Positions 21,411 through 31,195 of a DNA stretch of 46,534 nt are shown here, piece by piece. Where the stretch lies: assembly GCA_003427395.1 (NCBI GenBank), contig BFEA01000007.1, forward strand, positions 2,142,913 through 2,189,446, written 5' to 3'. Below the pieces are notes generated by a model. It had not been told where the DNA came from and searched no databases. It saw only the letters and a program-made list of their open reading frames with translations. This stretch comes from Chara braunii. Taxonomy: Eukaryota; Streptophyta; Charophyceae; Charales; Characeae. A program made the translations under genes and the position numbers. Every line of letters begins with the position of its first letter. Positions within the stretch are counted from its first letter, which is position 1.

Positions 21411-21940
21411 CTTCCACGTTCTCCCCCCTTCACCATATACCAAAACGATTCTAGCGGCATCTCGCAAACCCACGACCCCTAACAGGTCGTGGGTTAATCA
21501 GTTCTAATTATGTGTGAAGTTTGCAATCGAGTGTGATGTCATCTCAATCAAGTGTGTAGGAGAGAGGAGGGATGAAAGTACTTCTTGAAAAGCGTATAAC
21601 AGCCCCTTTCATTACGAACAAATACGGATCAGGGTAGTACAAGCATCAACAAAATTGCCCGGTAGCCTTACAAGGCAGGCACAGGTTAGGGCTTCCACAG
21701 TATGCACCGCGTGGAGCACCCTCAAATCATATGACGTGCAACATCGTGCTTTCCCATGTCTCACAATAGTCTGCACATCGAGTGCAACATCAAGGCTTCG
21801 CTACAGGTACTTGACGCCATAGCTTCACACCCTCAAATCATATGGACGTGCTACACCTTGCATTACCATGTCTCACAGCAGCCTGCACATCGCGTGAGAC
21901 ATGAAGGCTTCACTTGAAGCATAGCATTTGACAGCACTCG
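21411..21940. other. no recognisable gene
   Basis: The segment ACCCTCAAATCATATG.ACGTGC...CATGTCTCACA.. occurs at about 21717 and 21829, a local duplication of about 110 bp. No coding signal is seen. Confidence 0.45.
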
Positions 21941-21944
21941 ATGG

Positions 21945-22500
21945 CATTGCATTAGACAGTTGTGTGACAGCATCACACAACATTACGCAGCATTACACAG
22001 CATAACACGGCATTACACAACATAACACTCGCAACGTTACACAGCACTAGCAGCATTCCTCAATATACACAGCATTACACGAGATTCAACAGCATTAGAT
22101 AGCAATAGACAGTTAGACAGCATTAGACAGCATTAGCCAGCATTAGACAGCATTCAACGGGATTCAACAGCATTAGACAGCATTAAACGGGACTCAACAG
22201 CATTAGACAGCATTCAATGGGATTCTACAACATTAGACAGCATTAGACAGCATTATACAGCATTAGACAGTATTAAACAGCATTCAACAGGATTCAACAG
22301 CATTAGACAGCAGCATCCAATAACATTAGTATCCTACAGCATTAGACAGCATTAGACAGCATTTGGCAGCATTTGGCAGCATTGGCCAGCATTAGACTGC
22401 ATTAAACTTCATTAGACAGCATTCTACAGCCTTGCATTATATATCAGAGACAGCTAGGCAGCATAAGGCATCACATTACACGACATTAGACAGCATTAGG
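21945..22500. repeat. 10-bp minisatellite (AGCATTAGAC)n
   Basis: Dozens of copies of AGCATTAGAC and variants (AGCATTACAC, AGCATTCAAC) run for about 550 bp with a predominant 10-bp step. There is no long open frame on either strand. Confidence 0.9.
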
Positions 22501-23505
22501 TGGAACATACGTTGTAATGGTGGCAATTTGCCCATGATTACGGTACAGGAATAGGCACAACCTTCAGCCTCATGAACGAGGATACTCCGGAATTCAGGCA
22601 TATAGTACGCATAGCAGAGATGAGCGAGTCCCAGAGACAACATCGTACAGAAAGACTTAAAGATAGATTTAGAAATGTAGATACAACCACGAAAAAAAGG
22701 GGATTGCCACAGAAGTGCAGGCACTCAGACATATATGAAGTGAGTGCAGTAGTCATATACGCACGAGTACACGCACTCAGGCAATGAAATACCAATCAGT
22801 GATGATGAACGAACTGCCGTACCTCCATCCCATACAGTGGCAAGTCCGTTCCGTCCACGACCACTGGTACACCACCGCTCACGTCCTGTAAGAACACGTG
22901 GCAGAATCAGGCAAAGCAGGTTGTCTCACAAAACCATAGTTCACGTGGCTTCAGAAGACAGGTGTTTAAATGACTACGTAGGGGCTATACTCTCAGTAGG
23001 ACTTTCCAGGACGTATCCATACAGTTAATTGTATCAGATACATGCAACAATGGCCGTCATATTATACAACCACATCCACACGCACACCCACACAACATGC
23101 AGTGAAGGGCAAATTGTCGGACCTCAGCAATCTTATCCAATCACATCCACAACAACCGTTTTCTCAGAGAGAGCAAAGAACGCTAACATAGAAACACCAC
23201 ACTGCCCAACAAAAAGGAAAAAAACACTGGTAACTTAAAAGGTGAATACCCAATTACACAGAGAAAGAGAGAGAGAGACAAACAGACAGATAGAGATTGA
23301 CAGCGTGAGCTACAAGACACTGAGAGAAATGAGGAAATCATTTATTTGGCATTTTTGCTCTGATCGGGTACAATCCCTGGCAACAAGAATCTCAGTGTCC
23401 CTACACAAAGGACCAGGTCTCACTAGACGGTCGATGAACCTGTATGTACGGCCATGATCAGACGGTGAAACCCTCCCAACTCCAGAGATTCTAGGCATAA
23501 CTGGT
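22501..23505. other. no recognisable gene
   Basis: Short overlapping frames only, with small CA-rich (23070-23095) and GA-rich (23262-23280) patches. Confidence 0.4.
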
Positions 23506-23510
23506 GATTC

Positions 23511-23885
23511 CGAAACATAGACATAGATATAAACAGAGAAATAGACAGTGTACAGTGGAACCTGACCCTGGGGGTCAGGCCTGTGTCCTTGCTTCAAAAC
23601 CATTCTCACTGTTCCCCACAATCCTGCAAGGTCCCCGGAACATAGACATAGATATAAACAGAGAAATAGACAGTGTGCAGTGGAACCTGACCCTGGGGGT
23701 CAGGCCTGTGTCCTTGCTTCAAGACCATGCTCACTGTTCCCCACAATCCTGCAAGGTCCCCGAAACATAGACATAGATATAAACAGAGAAATAGACAGTG
23801 TGCAGTGGAACCTGACCCTGGGGGTCAGGCCTGTGTCCTTGCTTCAAAACCATGCTCACTGTTCCCCGCAATCCCGCACGGTCCC
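23511..23885. repeat. three tandem copies of a 125-bp unit
   Basis: CG.AACATAGACATAGATATA starts at 23511, 23636 and 23761, exactly 125 bp apart. Copies are nearly identical, including the small inverted repeat CCTGACCCTGGGGGTCAGG in each. The high identity suggests recent expansion. Confidence 0.95.
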
Positions 23886-24098
23886 ACACCCTCCCCCTCC
23901 CGCATGGTCCCACAGCCTTTCCCCCTCTCAACCGGCCAAAACCTGGTCCAGGGAGAGATACATGTATTCGACAGGTCGGTACATAAGTTCAACTGGATGC
24001 CAAAGGTTTGAATCTGGTCATACAAGAATCTAACAAGCCAGGAACGAGGAAAAAGAACGAGAAAGGAGAGAGGCTGCACGGCAGTGTCCTTCCTTTAC

Positions 24099-24315
24099 CT
24101 GAGCGAACGAGTCACTTAAGGAGTGTGTGCGGGATCCGTTGATACAACCAGTGTAGGATGGCCGCTGTTGGCGAATTTCACCGCCAGAGAGGCAGCGAGG
24201 CTCGTCTTCCCAACACCACCTTTCCCGCCGATCATATAATACTTCCGCTTTGTGGACGCTGCCATTTCTTCAAACCCTTCAACCTGCTCCTGGACAGCAT
24301 TGGCCACCGCCTTCA
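24099..24315 (-). CDS. GET3B: exon of plastid-type GET3B/ArsA-family ATPase, with 2-nt frameshift
   Basis: The frame encodes [20 protein letters not shown], the deviant Walker A (KGGVGKT) of the GET3/ArsA tail-anchored protein-targeting ATPases. It continues L-V-V-S-T-D-P-A-H (switch I). The R-K-Y-Y-M and F-A-N-S-G-H-P-T context resembles plant organellar GET3B rather than cytosolic GET3A. Acceptor TGATGTGCAG precedes 24315; donor CAG followed by GTAAAGG is at 24099. Between D-P-A-H and the donor the family's S-L-S-D-S-F-A-Q can be read only in another frame, because a CACACAC run carries two extra bases. So this is a decayed copy, or the run is an assembly error. Upstream transit-peptide exon and downstream exons were not found. 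Confidence 0.75.
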
Positions 24316-24627
24316 CTGCACATCAAACTCCACCCACCCCACCCCGCCATGGAAACAGAGCAAATCATGCATACAGGACAATTAGATTATATGTTCGTTT
24401 CATTTGCTGATAGAACGAACAGGCTTAGACGGAAGCGAACTGGTTTGTGGAACATATCAGTCGACTATAAACGTGCGTGTGTTCGGGTTATGGGAGCGTT
24501 CCTTCAGAAAAGAGATTTTTCTCTTTTCGTGGGATCTGGAAAGGATGGAACTGCGCGACGGTGGTCGGATATGACAACAGGGATATCTGATCAAGAGGAT
24601 TCGAAACCCTTTAAAACTGGAACGACA
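24316..24627. other. no recognisable gene, probably intron
   Basis: Upstream side of the GET3B-like exon on the minus strand. No further exon with transit-peptide character was recognised. Confidence 0.4.
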
Positions 24628-24867
24628 CCTAGGCTACCAGCGTGGCCCGGGACCACTTGCCCGGCCGGGCCAAAGAAAAATAACAAATGAAAATAAATTA
24701 ATTAATTTTTAATTTTTGTTTCCAATTTGGTAAAGAATTTCGAAGTGACCACAGTTTTTCCGGATTTTTTTTTTTTCTTTTTGCTGCGACCTTCCCTGGT
24801 CCTTGCACGGCCGGGCTGTGCGGGAAAACAAGGTGACCGGGCGGCCCGGCTGGTAGCCTTAGGCTTG
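24628..24867. repeat. foldback (imperfect inverted repeat)
   Basis: CCTAGGCTACCAGCGTGGCC (with CGGG..CCACTTG following) at 24628-24660 pairs with CAAGGTGACCGGGC.GCCCGGCTGGTAGCCTTAGG at 24827-24862. The loop is AT-rich and contains poly-T at 24767-24777. It resembles a small foldback or MITE end; no target duplication was identified. Confidence 0.55.
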
Positions 24868-25660
24868 GACCCCACTGGCGGCGGCGTGGAAAAGTTTTGG
24901 CGAGGAAGTGTTTTTCAGAACCCACAGGTGTTGGAAACCGTCGTGGAAAGTCGGCCCGGAAAGGAATTTCAGACCCCACTGCGGTTGGAAAGAGGTCGTG
25001 GAAAAGCTGACGGGGCGTTTCTAATCGGCTCGCGGTCTGGAAATTTTTGGCAACGAGTTTCCAAACAGTTTCCAAGGACGGCTCCAGACGAGTAGAGGGG
25101 GGGACATGGAAAACAGTTTCCAGGATCGGGCTGGACGTTGTGGCATTTTGTAGACACTTCATTGGCTGCACAAGCAGACCATGGACCACAGCCCCCGCCG
25201 GGCTTGCCTTTTTGGGAAACACCACGGTGCGATTTCCTATTCGGGTATGCCCAAACTTCTCCAATGCCGAAACTATCGGCCTGCGGTGGGGTCCCAATGA
25301 AACGAGGAAGAATGTTTCCAACCACGGTCGGCCATTTTTTATGGCCAACACCAATTTCCAGCCGCCGGCCAGTGGGGTCCAAGCCTTAGAACGACACAGA
25401 TTTTTTTTTTTCTGAAAACACACATGCAATCATATATTCCAAATATCAGTTCGAGGAAGGGGACCTCACAATTCATCCTCCGGAAGAAGAACGCGAATTC
25501 CAACGCAAAGTTGAAAAAGCGAAATTTGCTGAACGTCTCTTGCGACGTTGGGACCTTTGCAGATGCACTGGGGTCCATTCAAAAAAAAAAAAAAGAAAAA
25601 AAAAAGAAAAAAAAGAAAAAGCCGAAGAGAGGATTGCCACTCACCCCATCTCGGAGCTAG
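24868..25660. other. degenerate TTGGAAA-rich repeat and poly-A tract, no gene
   Basis: GTTGGAAA/GTGGAAA and TTTCCAA phrases recur through 24885-25130, producing a long minus-strand frame with internally repeated F-P-T-x-V-G-S-E, which I do not accept as a gene. A-rich tracts (25579-25618) follow. Confidence 0.5.
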
Positions 25661-25899
25661 CATGGGCAGAAGAAAGGGAATCAAGTCCAAGACAATAGGA
25701 AGAGATGCAGATGAAGAAAGAGGGACGGAGAAAACAGATCCTGTTAAAGAAGGGTATTATGCCCTCCGACAGACATGTCTAAGGAGGCCTTCGAGCGCCT
25801 GCTTCCACTCCGCACACAAGTACCTATGGTGGAGTTAGAGCACCCCCATCTCCTCAATCAACCGGTCACCAACACACTACACGGCATATGCTCGTACGC

Positions 25900-25960
25900 A
25901 AACGATTACTTCCAAGAAGATTAGCATGGCCCCTGCGCAAGGATGGCACGCATATTTAAA
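25900..25960 (+). ncRNA. U6 snRNA remnant (pseudogene)
   Basis: AGAAGATTAGCATGGCCCCT (25915-25934), then GCGCAAGGATG and a one-base variant of ACACGCA, match the ultra-conserved central region of U6 spliceosomal RNA. The ACAGAGA box that pairs with the 5' splice site is altered (TCCAAGA), the 5' stem-loop is not recognisable, and the 3' part diverges into an A-rich tail. A retroposed pseudogene or chimeric SINE/LINE head is more likely than a working U6 gene. Confidence 0.7.
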
Positions 25961-26880
25961 ACCAAAAAAGAAAAATCCTGAAGCCGAGGAAAATAACACC
26001 GTGGAAATCGGCAGATAGCACTTTTTGAGTCCAAGTACCCAGAAAAAGCGGGAACTGCTCATGAATGACGTCAGCCGATGAAATCTCGAACCCGAACAAC
26101 GTTTCTGAGCGTCCAGGTGGTGCGCGTCTCCGCCGAGCTCCGCTGCGAATAGAAACGTGTGTGAATTATGGTACTCGATGGAGACTTGAGGTAGAGAGAA
26201 ACGTATCTCGTAGTACAGTTTCGGTAAAGCATCCTCGAAGGAACTTCCCCTGATGAGGCTAGGATTTGGCACTGGCCGAAATCGGTTGGGGATCGCCTGC
26301 GCCATCTTGTGAGCAGGAAGGCGACGCCATAGCTCGGCTATGACGTTATGACCCTTGATGTGGAATGAAGGATGCTATTCTACTCCTTTATGCGAGTTGT
26401 CACACTGTGAAGTTGGCTTGCTCGAGTTTTCCTCCCTGCTGACTTCCATGTGACTGCGAAGACGAGCTGTGGCTTGCCGGCCGCGGATCCTCGCCTTCTT
26501 TGCGCGTTTGCTGATGAACAAATGACATGAATCCCCCCACTGGGTGTCCGATACATTGGTGCAAAGAGAGCTTGAACCAGGGATATATAGCACAACATCA
26601 AATCCTAGACCTGGATAGGTTGAAGCTGTCCACCCACGCACACAAGACTACCGTCTTCCCCCGAGCACAATGCACCCTCAACATGAATGTATACAAGCCA
26701 GCTCGATGTATTGACATCATCAATTCCCTCCAGCATAGAAGCCACCGTGGAAACGTAATAGCAATTGTTCTCAGTTTAGAAATCGAAAAAGAGCATGCAA
26801 AAGAAATCGAGGCCAGCAAGGCTGAGAAATGGAAAACGACTAAGCAATAGAAATGGCCAGCGATCGTACAAAGAGAGAAG
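25961..26880. other. no recognisable gene
   Basis: Mixed-composition sequence with overlapping short frames; none shows splice support or a domain I know. Confidence 0.4.
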
Positions 26881-26913
26881 GATCCTCTCTCTCCTCCCAT
26901 TAGCACTTCTCCA

Positions 26914-26916
26914 TGG

Positions 26917-27002
<86 letters not shown>

Positions 27003-27003
27003 N

Positions 27004-27086
<83 letters not shown>

Positions 27087-27094
27087 TGTGTGTG
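26914..27094. repeat. (CT)n then (GT)n microsatellite
   Basis: About 155 bp of CT with one N, followed by 24 bp of GT. Its serine/leucine and arginine/glutamate frames are artefacts. Confidence 0.95.
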
Positions 27095-27217
27095 CTTCAA
27101 GTGCATGCGTCTTCGCAGCGCACGTGTCTACTTCACGTACAGTACGTGCTTCACGTGCATGAGTGTGTTTCGAGTGCATGGTCTCGCTCACAAACCATCA
27201 TTACAGACCATGGTCAA

Positions 27218-27312
27218 CTAGAGAACATGGTTACATACACAGCATGATTAGAGAGCATGGTTACATACAGAGCATCGTTACACAACATGGTTACATACAA
27301 AGATTGGTCACA
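27218..27312. repeat. ~31-bp minisatellite, three copies
   Basis: ACATGGTTACATACA or GCATGGTTACATACA recurs at about 27224, 27257 and 27287. Confidence 0.7.
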
Positions 27313-27753
27313 GACCTTGGCTACAGAGTATGCATGGTACAGATTGCATGCTCTGACAAAGATAATTGACGTGATCCCACTGGCAAAGGCAACCATGCCA
27401 TACATGCCAGCAGAGCCGTGTGGACCTTCATTGTCAGGAATCAACTGCTCGCCTCCATATCAGGACATCAGCAGGACAGCTCGCGTATTCACCCCCATAT
27501 AGAACGCGCAGTCAATATCGGTAAATCGAGACAGAAAAGCTTCACCAAATATACAGCCAATGTCAGCCATAATGATCGCAAATTCGGTTCCCGGGAAGCC
27601 GATGGCAGCAAAGCAGCCGGAGTGTGAAACATAAAGCGCAACAAGTGGACCCGCCGCGGCTGCAAGAGCGGGAGGCATGAAGGAGGTTGGAGGAACGGGA
27701 GAAGAGTCGAAATCGTTCGTGAATTTCGAAAGCGCCAAAAAGCAGAAAAACAA
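27300..27753 (-). CDS. candidate hydrophobic reading frame with one stop, unidentified
   Basis: One minus-strand frame is open apart from a single TGA at 27460. It encodes hydrophobic stretches (A-A-A-A-G-P-L-V-A-L-Y-V, F-A-I-I-M-A-D-I-G-C-I-F-G, and after the stop G-M-V-A-F-A-S-G-I-T-S-I-I-F-V). A possible 3' splice acceptor, CTCCCGCTCTTGCAG, lies at about 27658-27672. The end of the frame enters the minisatellite at 27218-27312. I recognise no family. It could be exon(s) of a membrane protein, with the stop in an intron, or a chance frame. Confidence 0.25.
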
Positions 27754-27779
27754 TTTCGTGTTTGCATTTCTGGCAATTT

Positions 27780-27851
27780 ATTTCGATAGGATGAGCAAAA
27801 TAGCACATGGACATATATACTTGTTTTTGTTTATTTGTTTGTTTGTGTGTT

Positions 27852-27886
<35 letters not shown>

Positions 27887-28204
27887 ACGGGTAAGTCTCC
27901 AACCTCGCGGCTGGCCTCGGCTGGCCTCATGGTACTTCCATCGATAGGATGAGCAAAATCGAATGCATCTACCGCTAGAACATGGAAATATACGTTTTGT
28001 TTGTGTGTGTGTGTGTGAGATAGAGAGAGAACGGGTAAGTCTCCAACCTCGCGGCTGGTCTCATGGTACTTCCATCGATAGGATGAACAAAATCGACAGA
28101 ATCCACCGCAACAACATGGAAATATATACTTTCTTTGTTTGTTAGTTTTGTTTTTGTTTGTTTGTTTTGTTTCTGTTCGTTAGTTTTAGTTTGTTTTTGT
28201 GTGC

Positions 28205-28236
<32 letters not shown>

Positions 28237-28440
28237 AAGTGAGACTTCCATCGACAGGATGAGCAACACACCCCGGCCAACAGGTAAGTCTCCAACCCCG
28301 CGGCTGAGAGAGAGAGAGATTTCCATCGACAGGATGAGCAACAGACCGGCCAACAGGTAAGTCTCCAACCCCGCGGCTGGCCCCACGCAACTTCCATCGA
28401 TAGGACGAGCAAAATCGAATGAATCTTCCGCTAGAACATG
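27780..28440. repeat. tandem units, each containing a strong 5' splice-site sequence
   Basis: The core GGTAAGTCTCCAACC.CGCGGCTG recurs at about 27890, 28034, 28281 and 28356, preceded by CAG in two copies and CGG in two. ACTTCCATCGA.AGGATGA.CA recurs between cores, along with GT- and GA-rich spacers. Unit length varies (about 70-250 bp) because the spacers differ. Confidence 0.85.
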
Positions 28441-29640
28441 GAGAGCTCACGACGCAGCAGGAAGCGGGCGCGCAACATCGAATGAAACAGCAGCGCGAGG
28501 CGAAGCAGCACGACAACAGAATAGTAGCAAGCCGGCGGGCGAGTGGGAGCAGAAGTCGAAGCATCACGGGGCGAAGCGGCGGCATTTTCATATATGTTTT
28601 GTCTTCTTGGGCCACGGAAACGAACCGCCGAGCCGTTCAGGATTTTACCAGCAGAGTCCCGTTGACCTTCCGGTTGACCTCGATCGTCAGTCTGCCAATG
28701 CCTCCCGTCTTCCCCCGAACATAACACACCCTGCAAATGAACGTATACAAGGTATGTTTCCGGCCCGATACAGGCAAAATGGGAGGTTCTGGCTTTCAGT
28801 ACAAAAAAATAGTTTTGCCATTTTCAAACCAGCTACGCCCCTCAAAGACTGATTTTTCTTCACTTCTAAAAGTATGTTTGACATTCTCAAAAATCACGTT
28901 TAAAAAATTCCCTACGGGCCCCCAAACAAACAGAAGTTGAGAGAAGAATATAGACAGTTGTGATCACCCCAATATATATATAATAAAAAATAAAAAAAAA
29001 AAAAAGACTGGCATGCGCCTATCGAAATCGTTATAAAGCGCAAGAGACAGCCAGCACAGAAGTTCTTGGTCAGTCACACGACGCCCAGGTCGCACTTGCC
29101 TGTCTGTGGAAGCCTCTACCTTGCACCTCTGCCGAGCACCTTACTAACAGTCGTACGTGAGAGATGGATCTTGCCCCCTACGATTCAAAGGAACTGCTGC
29201 GTTGCCCGTGAAAGCCTCCGCCGAGCACATCACTTGAAGTCGGTAACTAAGGACCGCCTCCATGAGAAATGGTTCTTGCCGCCTACGATGCGAAGGAACT
29301 GCTGCGATATATAACACCTCGCGCTCGGGTGAAGTAGAAGCCATACTGCTTTGACATTTTAAAACCAGCTACGCCCCTCAAAGACTGATTTTCTTCACTT
29401 CAAAAGAACCCTCGACGAGAGGGTGCAGGCGAATGAGCTGAGTGATGACCGAATAGAAAATCAAAATGAGACTAAAACAATGAAAAAACTACGCTGACTG
29501 ATGAGCATGTGACGCGTCGACTGCACACAGCGAGATTCTGTACCGCTGGTCGTGCGAAGTAGAAGCCATACTATGAACACGGCGTATCGACTCTTGGCGG
29601 AGAAGAAGTGAAGTGAAACTTACTCCAGACAGCAATCTGT
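28441..29640. other. no recognisable gene; local duplications
   Basis: ACCAGCTACGCCCCTCAAAG (continuing ACTGATTTT.CTTCACTTC) occurs at about 28827 and 29365. GAACTGCTGCG with upstream CCTACGAT.C.AAG occurs at about 29178 and 29282. GAAGTAGAAGCCATACT occurs at 29333 and 29558. These show recent local duplication; no domain is recognised. Confidence 0.5.
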
Positions 29641-29642
29641 CC

Positions 29643-29718
29643 GTCCGCACCGATCCAAGGATCGAACACGTGACCTCCACGTTAAGAGGCAACCACTCAA
29701 CCAAACGGCTAAGTGGAC
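29643..29718 (-). repeat. tRNA-like sequence, probable SINE head
   Basis: The minus strand has TAGCCGTTTGG at the A-box position and TGTTCGATCCT at the B-box position in a 76-nt span, plus a GCCTC/GAGGT stem enclosing TTAACGTG where the anticodon arm should be. The acceptor stem is only partly paired and the T stem is poor, so a functional tRNA is unlikely. Confidence 0.4.
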
Positions 29719-29947
29719 TGGGGTGAAAATTAAGCCCCAAGATGAGTACTTAACCCCACCCCAGCACGGGTACTCGTTTTTCCCCGCGACCGGGTGTACC
29801 AGTCACACACGCGGAGAAGAAGCTGCACGTCACAGAGCTACAGACTAAGAGCGCCTTTGGGAGAGAAGCACAACGCGAAAGGGAGAAGGCCGAAGAAGAG
29901 GAAAAGAAACAGCACCCTTGTTTTCTTCTATGCATAGAGAGACAGAC

Positions 29948-29952
<5 letters not shown>

Positions 29953-30009
<57 letters not shown>

Positions 30010-30018
30010 AAGAGAGAG
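29953..30018. repeat. (GA)n microsatellite
   Basis: About 55 bp of uninterrupted GA with shorter flanking runs. Confidence 0.95.
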
Positions 30019-30605
30019 GGATTGACGGCGCAGGTCCACTTGCGATTGCACTGGCCCACTGTTCCTGAAATAAGGGGGATGCCAAGTAAACATCGCATCA
30101 AATCAACAATCGACAGAAACGTAAGGCAACCTGCCTGCCCATCAACCCAATCCATCAATCGACCAATCAATCGATCAATCACGAGGATCACAAATCTAAC
30201 CCGCCATACATTCTGCGATCCGGCAAACTACAGAGAAACCAGTCTAGTTCAAAGACTTCCGAGCATACTCACACTTGGACATCTTCCACTGATTGTTAGA
30301 GCTAATTGCAGGGAGAGGCATAACGTCCGGCCGTAATGGGGGTCACAAAGGCATCATTAAGGACCTTGTTGCAATTCTGACATTCTTAATACTTTCTCGC
30401 TCGCCGTGTCCTCGGCTTCTTTCCACTGTACGTCATACCCCCTACCTCCCCATTCTAGCCTGGCATCACGGAGGGCATACTCAAACTAAATAGAACTTTT
30501 TCAAGTGAATATGACTGCAACTTCGTCTCGACCCGAATGCAGCTGGCTGTAATCACGTCCAGCGCGCAGTTATAAAACTCCAGGTGTGAGTATGCCCTGA
30601 GCAGT
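30019..30605. other. no recognisable gene
   Basis: ATCAATC-type short repeats (30150-30180); otherwise unremarkable. It would be intron if the candidate exon at 30612 is real. Confidence 0.4.
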
Positions 30606-30611
30606 ACATAC

Positions 30612-30960
30612 CTCGAAAGTGGATGCCCCGGTGCCAAGTGGCGCGTTTGTTCCACGAGCTCTCCATGCCCTCGCCCATGGACATGCCCGCGCCATACCAG
30701 CCGCTGCGCGCCAAGCTTTCCGACCGATGCCGCCATGATGAGAAGACGATAAGCGCTGACGGACAACGATGGCGCGCTAATTCGTCACACGCGAATCGGC
30801 TTGAACACGTCAAAAGGGTTGCAGCAGGACACGCGGTCGATGACGAAGCGTTGGCCTGCGCCGCCACTTGCTGGCCAACGGCGGTGCATCTACCAATTTT
30901 GCACGCGACGCCAAAACGTCATGCAAAACGTCATGCAGCGGCAGCGACGTGTACGCCGCC
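30612..30960 (-). CDS. candidate exon ending in strong donor, unidentified
   Basis: This GC- and CpG-rich block stands out from AT-richer neighbours and ends CACTTTCGAG followed by GTATGT, a strong plant-type donor. Candidate frames include one opening M-A-A-Q-A-N-A-S-S-S-T-A, rich in Ala, Ser and Arg like an organellar transit peptide (inference), and one containing G-H-G-E-L-V-E-Q-T-R-H-L-A-P-G. All three frames are open for long stretches, so the correct one cannot be chosen. No family is recognised. Confidence 0.3.
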
Positions 30961-31130
30961 GACATCGCAATGTAGAAGAAGACAAATCGAGAGAAGAAGA
31001 GAGCAGAGCAGCTAAATCACGAGTTGATCAAATAACCACCCCCTAACCAGGGCACTCGGTTAGCTCAGGCCACAGTAGGCCACCAGCAGTGAAGCTGACG
31101 GGTGGAGGGAGGAGAGCGTAATGTCACGAG

Positions 31131-31195
31131 GGAGCCAGAATTTCTGGCTCCAGCCGGCCGCTGATTAGGCCGGTTCAGGCCGCTTATTGTTAGGC
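31131..31195. repeat. GC-rich hairpin cluster
   Basis: GGAGCCAGAA-T-TTCTGGCTCC (31131-31151) is a perfect 10-bp palindrome. It is followed by CCGGCC/GGCCGG and AGGCC/GGCCT foldbacks within 45 bp. Confidence 0.75.

Noticed and set aside
21945-22500. CRISPR-like repetitive array
   Set aside because: The unit is only 10 bp with no unique spacers, in a eukaryotic context; it is a minisatellite.
24698-25429. 243-codon minus-strand frame
   Set aside because: It shows internal repetition (F-P-T-x-V-G-S-E) from a TTGGAAA-rich degenerate DNA repeat, no domain and no splice support.
27418-27627. Plus-strand frame opposite the hydrophobic minus-strand candidate
   Set aside because: Less protein-like composition; treated as the shadow of the minus-strand frame.
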